Of a stretch of 64,000 nucleotides of DNA, positions 61,684 through 64,000 are shown piece by piece (position 1 is the first letter of the stretch; every line of letters begins with the position of its first letter). Position numbers and translations under genes: made by a program. Origin of the DNA: Strigops habroptila (taxonomy: Eukaryota; Chordata; Aves; Psittaciformes; Psittacidae). The stretch is taken from assembly GCF_004027225.2 (NCBI RefSeq), contig NC_044282.2, positions 53,452,593-53,516,592 on the forward strand, read 5' to 3'. Below the pieces are notes generated by a model. It did not search any database. It was not told where the DNA came from and saw only the letters and a program-made list of their open reading frames with translations.

Positions 61684-64000
61684 CTTCTCCAATTCAAACT
61701 ATAGTTGCAGGAAGATCAGAACTATACAAGAAAATCAGTCAGCTGTGCTTGAGAAAGCACAGTAGAGTCTGAAGGAAAAATAAAAAGTTATTCAACAATT
61801 ATACCCAGGGTGCTTTATAAACAATAGGTGCTTTGTTGAGGAGTGCGAAAAATACTCATTTGTGTGATGAAGCATATGCAGGTGAAGTGGGCTGTGTGAT
61901 GGAAACTGAAATGTCTATGGACTTAATCCTGCCCTAAGTTACTTTGGAACAACTCCCATCATCTTCAAATGACAGAACTATATCTTAGCTAGAAAAACTA
62001 AACTCCAGTTTAATCTCTCACATACCCTGGCAGATGGCCATGATAATGGGATTTCTGCTACGGTCCTGATTTTTGGTTGAGGAAAGTGTCTGCTCTCTTA
62101 CCCAGCAAGAGAAGCAAAGAAGGGTCTCCTATAGGTGGTGCGGTAATTTAGCATCTCCATGCCGTGGCTCCTGCCTGAGCTCTACTGGGATTAATATGCT
62201 CTACTTGACAAGGGTTTATGCATGTGAGTAGTTATACGGAGGTCAGTTTTTAGTGCTTTTCTGGATTGGAACCTGATGCTGATTCTTTCTTCAGGAACCC
62301 TGATGAAATTCAGCAACTGGCACACCAGTCCTTTGCACAAAGCTAACGTCCTCTCAGGTGGAGTGCCTTTGGTGTGAAAGGTGAACTTTACACCACCTTC
62401 CATTAAACATAAACAACTGCTTTTTTTAAATACACCTGACTATTGCACTAACCAGCAAGCAATCTCCTGCACCCCTGGTTTTGCTCAAGAAAAGCCAGCA
62501 TTTCCTCCACAGATCCATGCGGACTCTGCAGGCATTTTCTCCTTGCCAATACTGTCACATTAAAGAATTAGGCAAGGGAGACAGTGAGTGCTGGTGGACA
62601 TTTTCATGACAAGCAGCAGCAGCAAAGCAGGCTGCAATATTGTTTTAGCTGACTGTAGGAATTACATCCAGACCACTGTCCCCTTTAGGCACATGGAATG
62701 ACAGGTATTGCATTAGTTAGCAGCTTTTCCAAAAAAACCTTCAAACTTATTCCAAGAAACAAATGCTTATAGTTTACCCATGGGTATGGAGTTAGTGTGT
62801 CTTTAAGTGCCTTGCTGGAACTGCAAAATGAAGGAGTTCAATGAATTAAGCCAAATTCCCAACCAGTAAATACAAGTTATGACAGAGCCACAAACAGATA
62901 TTCCTTGGGGAAGTTTAGACAGACACCTCTGAGACAAAAGGCATGAGCCTACTGAAGAAGGGACTTTGTTTGGAGCCCAGGGAAAATAAAGTGCCAATTT
63001 CCAGATGACTATCTGGCACTAGCTAGGACAAAGCAACTGTAGCTGCTAGCACTCAACTGGCATATACTTATTATCAACATCCTTTCTGCTTTGTTGATGT
63101 TGCCTCTTCCTTTTTCATGCCATTTGCAACACATCATTAGACTCACTGCAAATTTGTGGGAGTAAATCGTATCCCTGGGGTTGGAACCCCACCAGGGGTG
63201 AATAAACAACCTCCCCTTCCCCAACCAAATCCCAGCGGTGCCTCACATTTCATGGAAATGATCAGCAGTTCCACTATCAAAACATTCACGCCTTATGAGT
63301 AATATTTATGATAGGAGTTTTTAACGTTGGGTTTTCCCCCAAGAAGAAAAAGAGGAATAATTAACAGAAATAAACCCAATGAGAAATTTCCACATTATTA
63401 GTATTATTTTCACAAGGTTTTTACAGGAAAGTAAAAGCTTTTGCAAGTAATAAAAGTCCTTGTTAAACATCTTTCTTTCTTTCATTTGGAAATGGGGTAA
63501 ATTATGAAGCAGATTGACTTTAAAAAATAAATAGGACTACAAATACATAGAAGTCTTTGCCTTCCTCCAGTAACTTAATATGAGCATCCTACTCTGAAAT
63601 AAGGAAAAGTTTAGTTCACTCGCAGAAAGAAAAAAGCAGATGTGAGGTTTTTCCGTCAGCTTAAGTGTTGCCTTGGTAAGGTGAGTTGTTCGACTACATT
63701 AAACAAACATTTTAGTCAGGCATCACACAGGAAAATAAACAGTAGCAGAGGAAACATGAAAATATTAAAGACTGTTATTCTTTGGCCCCTTTTCCTGCGA
63801 AGCAGGTGATAAAATATTACTGTGTTTCCACAGGTAAAGAAACACGCTCTTAAACACTTTGCAGAAATACATATTACGATCATCACTTAAAATGTCAGCA
63901 GTGGATAGGACTCAACTGTGACAGCACACAGGAGCCTGCTGAGAAACTCTGCAGAAGCAGAGGATTTAGCACATTGAGTCAGACTGCCGGGCTGCCGAAA

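Larger units (their letters stand above)
45829..64000 (-). other. LDAH: LDAH upstream intron, incomplete, extends beyond the window
   Basis: At least 18 kb of AT-rich sequence. I looked on the - strand for the GHSxG nucleophile motif and neighbouring LDAH segments and did not find them, so the earlier exons probably lie past 64000. Contents are four CR1 elements or fragments including a CR1-like ORF2 remnant, small simple repeats, and otherwise no recognised gene. A short, diverged exon could have been missed by eye. Confidence 0.7.

Noticed and set aside
1-64000. CRISPR array, prokaryotic operon, tRNA or rRNA genes
   Set aside because: No regularly spaced exact repeats, operon-like gene packing or recognisable tRNA/rRNA sequence was seen. 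The CR1 content and spliced genes indicate a bird nuclear genome.

Overview
The window looks like bird nuclear DNA. At least nine CR1 LINE fragments carry the avian CR1 3' end, with repeats of ATTCTATG or its complement. There is no prokaryotic operon structure, and the only convincing genes are spliced vertebrate genes. I cannot name the species. No unknown multi-gene system was found; the interest lies in one growth-factor locus, its convergent neighbour and the non-coding sequence between them.

Layout. (1) 1-13 kb: gene-poor, fairly GC-rich DNA upstream of GDF7, with two short CR1 pieces and simple repeats. (2) 13.0-17.4 kb: a CpG-rich promoter and 5' region, then GDF7 (BMP12) on the + strand. 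It has two coding exons, 13772-14099 and 16498-17420, joined in phase into a 416-residue pre-proprotein with a furin site and a seven-cysteine knot. (3) 17.4-32.0 kb: the interval between two tail-to-tail genes. It holds AT-rich stretches that may be 3' UTR, a candidate conserved element, a truncated CR1, and a palindrome with an AATAAA hexamer on each strand at 28.96-29.0 kb. (4) 32.05-64 kb: the 3' part of LDAH (lipid droplet-associated hydrolase) on the - strand. The terminal exon is 32050-32241 and the penultimate exon 45746-45828. All earlier exons, including the one with the nucleophile serine, appear to lie beyond 64000. Most of this half is AT-rich intron with several CR1 copies, an old CR1-like ORF2 fragment that is still open, and a pyrimidine-rich degenerate tandem repeat.

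GDF7 next to LDAH, converging, matches the order I recall in mammals (HS1BP3 - GDF7 - LDAH - APOB). This supports calling the growth factor GDF7 rather than GDF5 or GDF6. HS1BP3 was looked for on the left and not found. The two genes are not functionally linked: GDF7 is a secreted BMP-type ligand and LDAH a lipid-droplet serine hydrolase. They share only neighbouring 3' ends.
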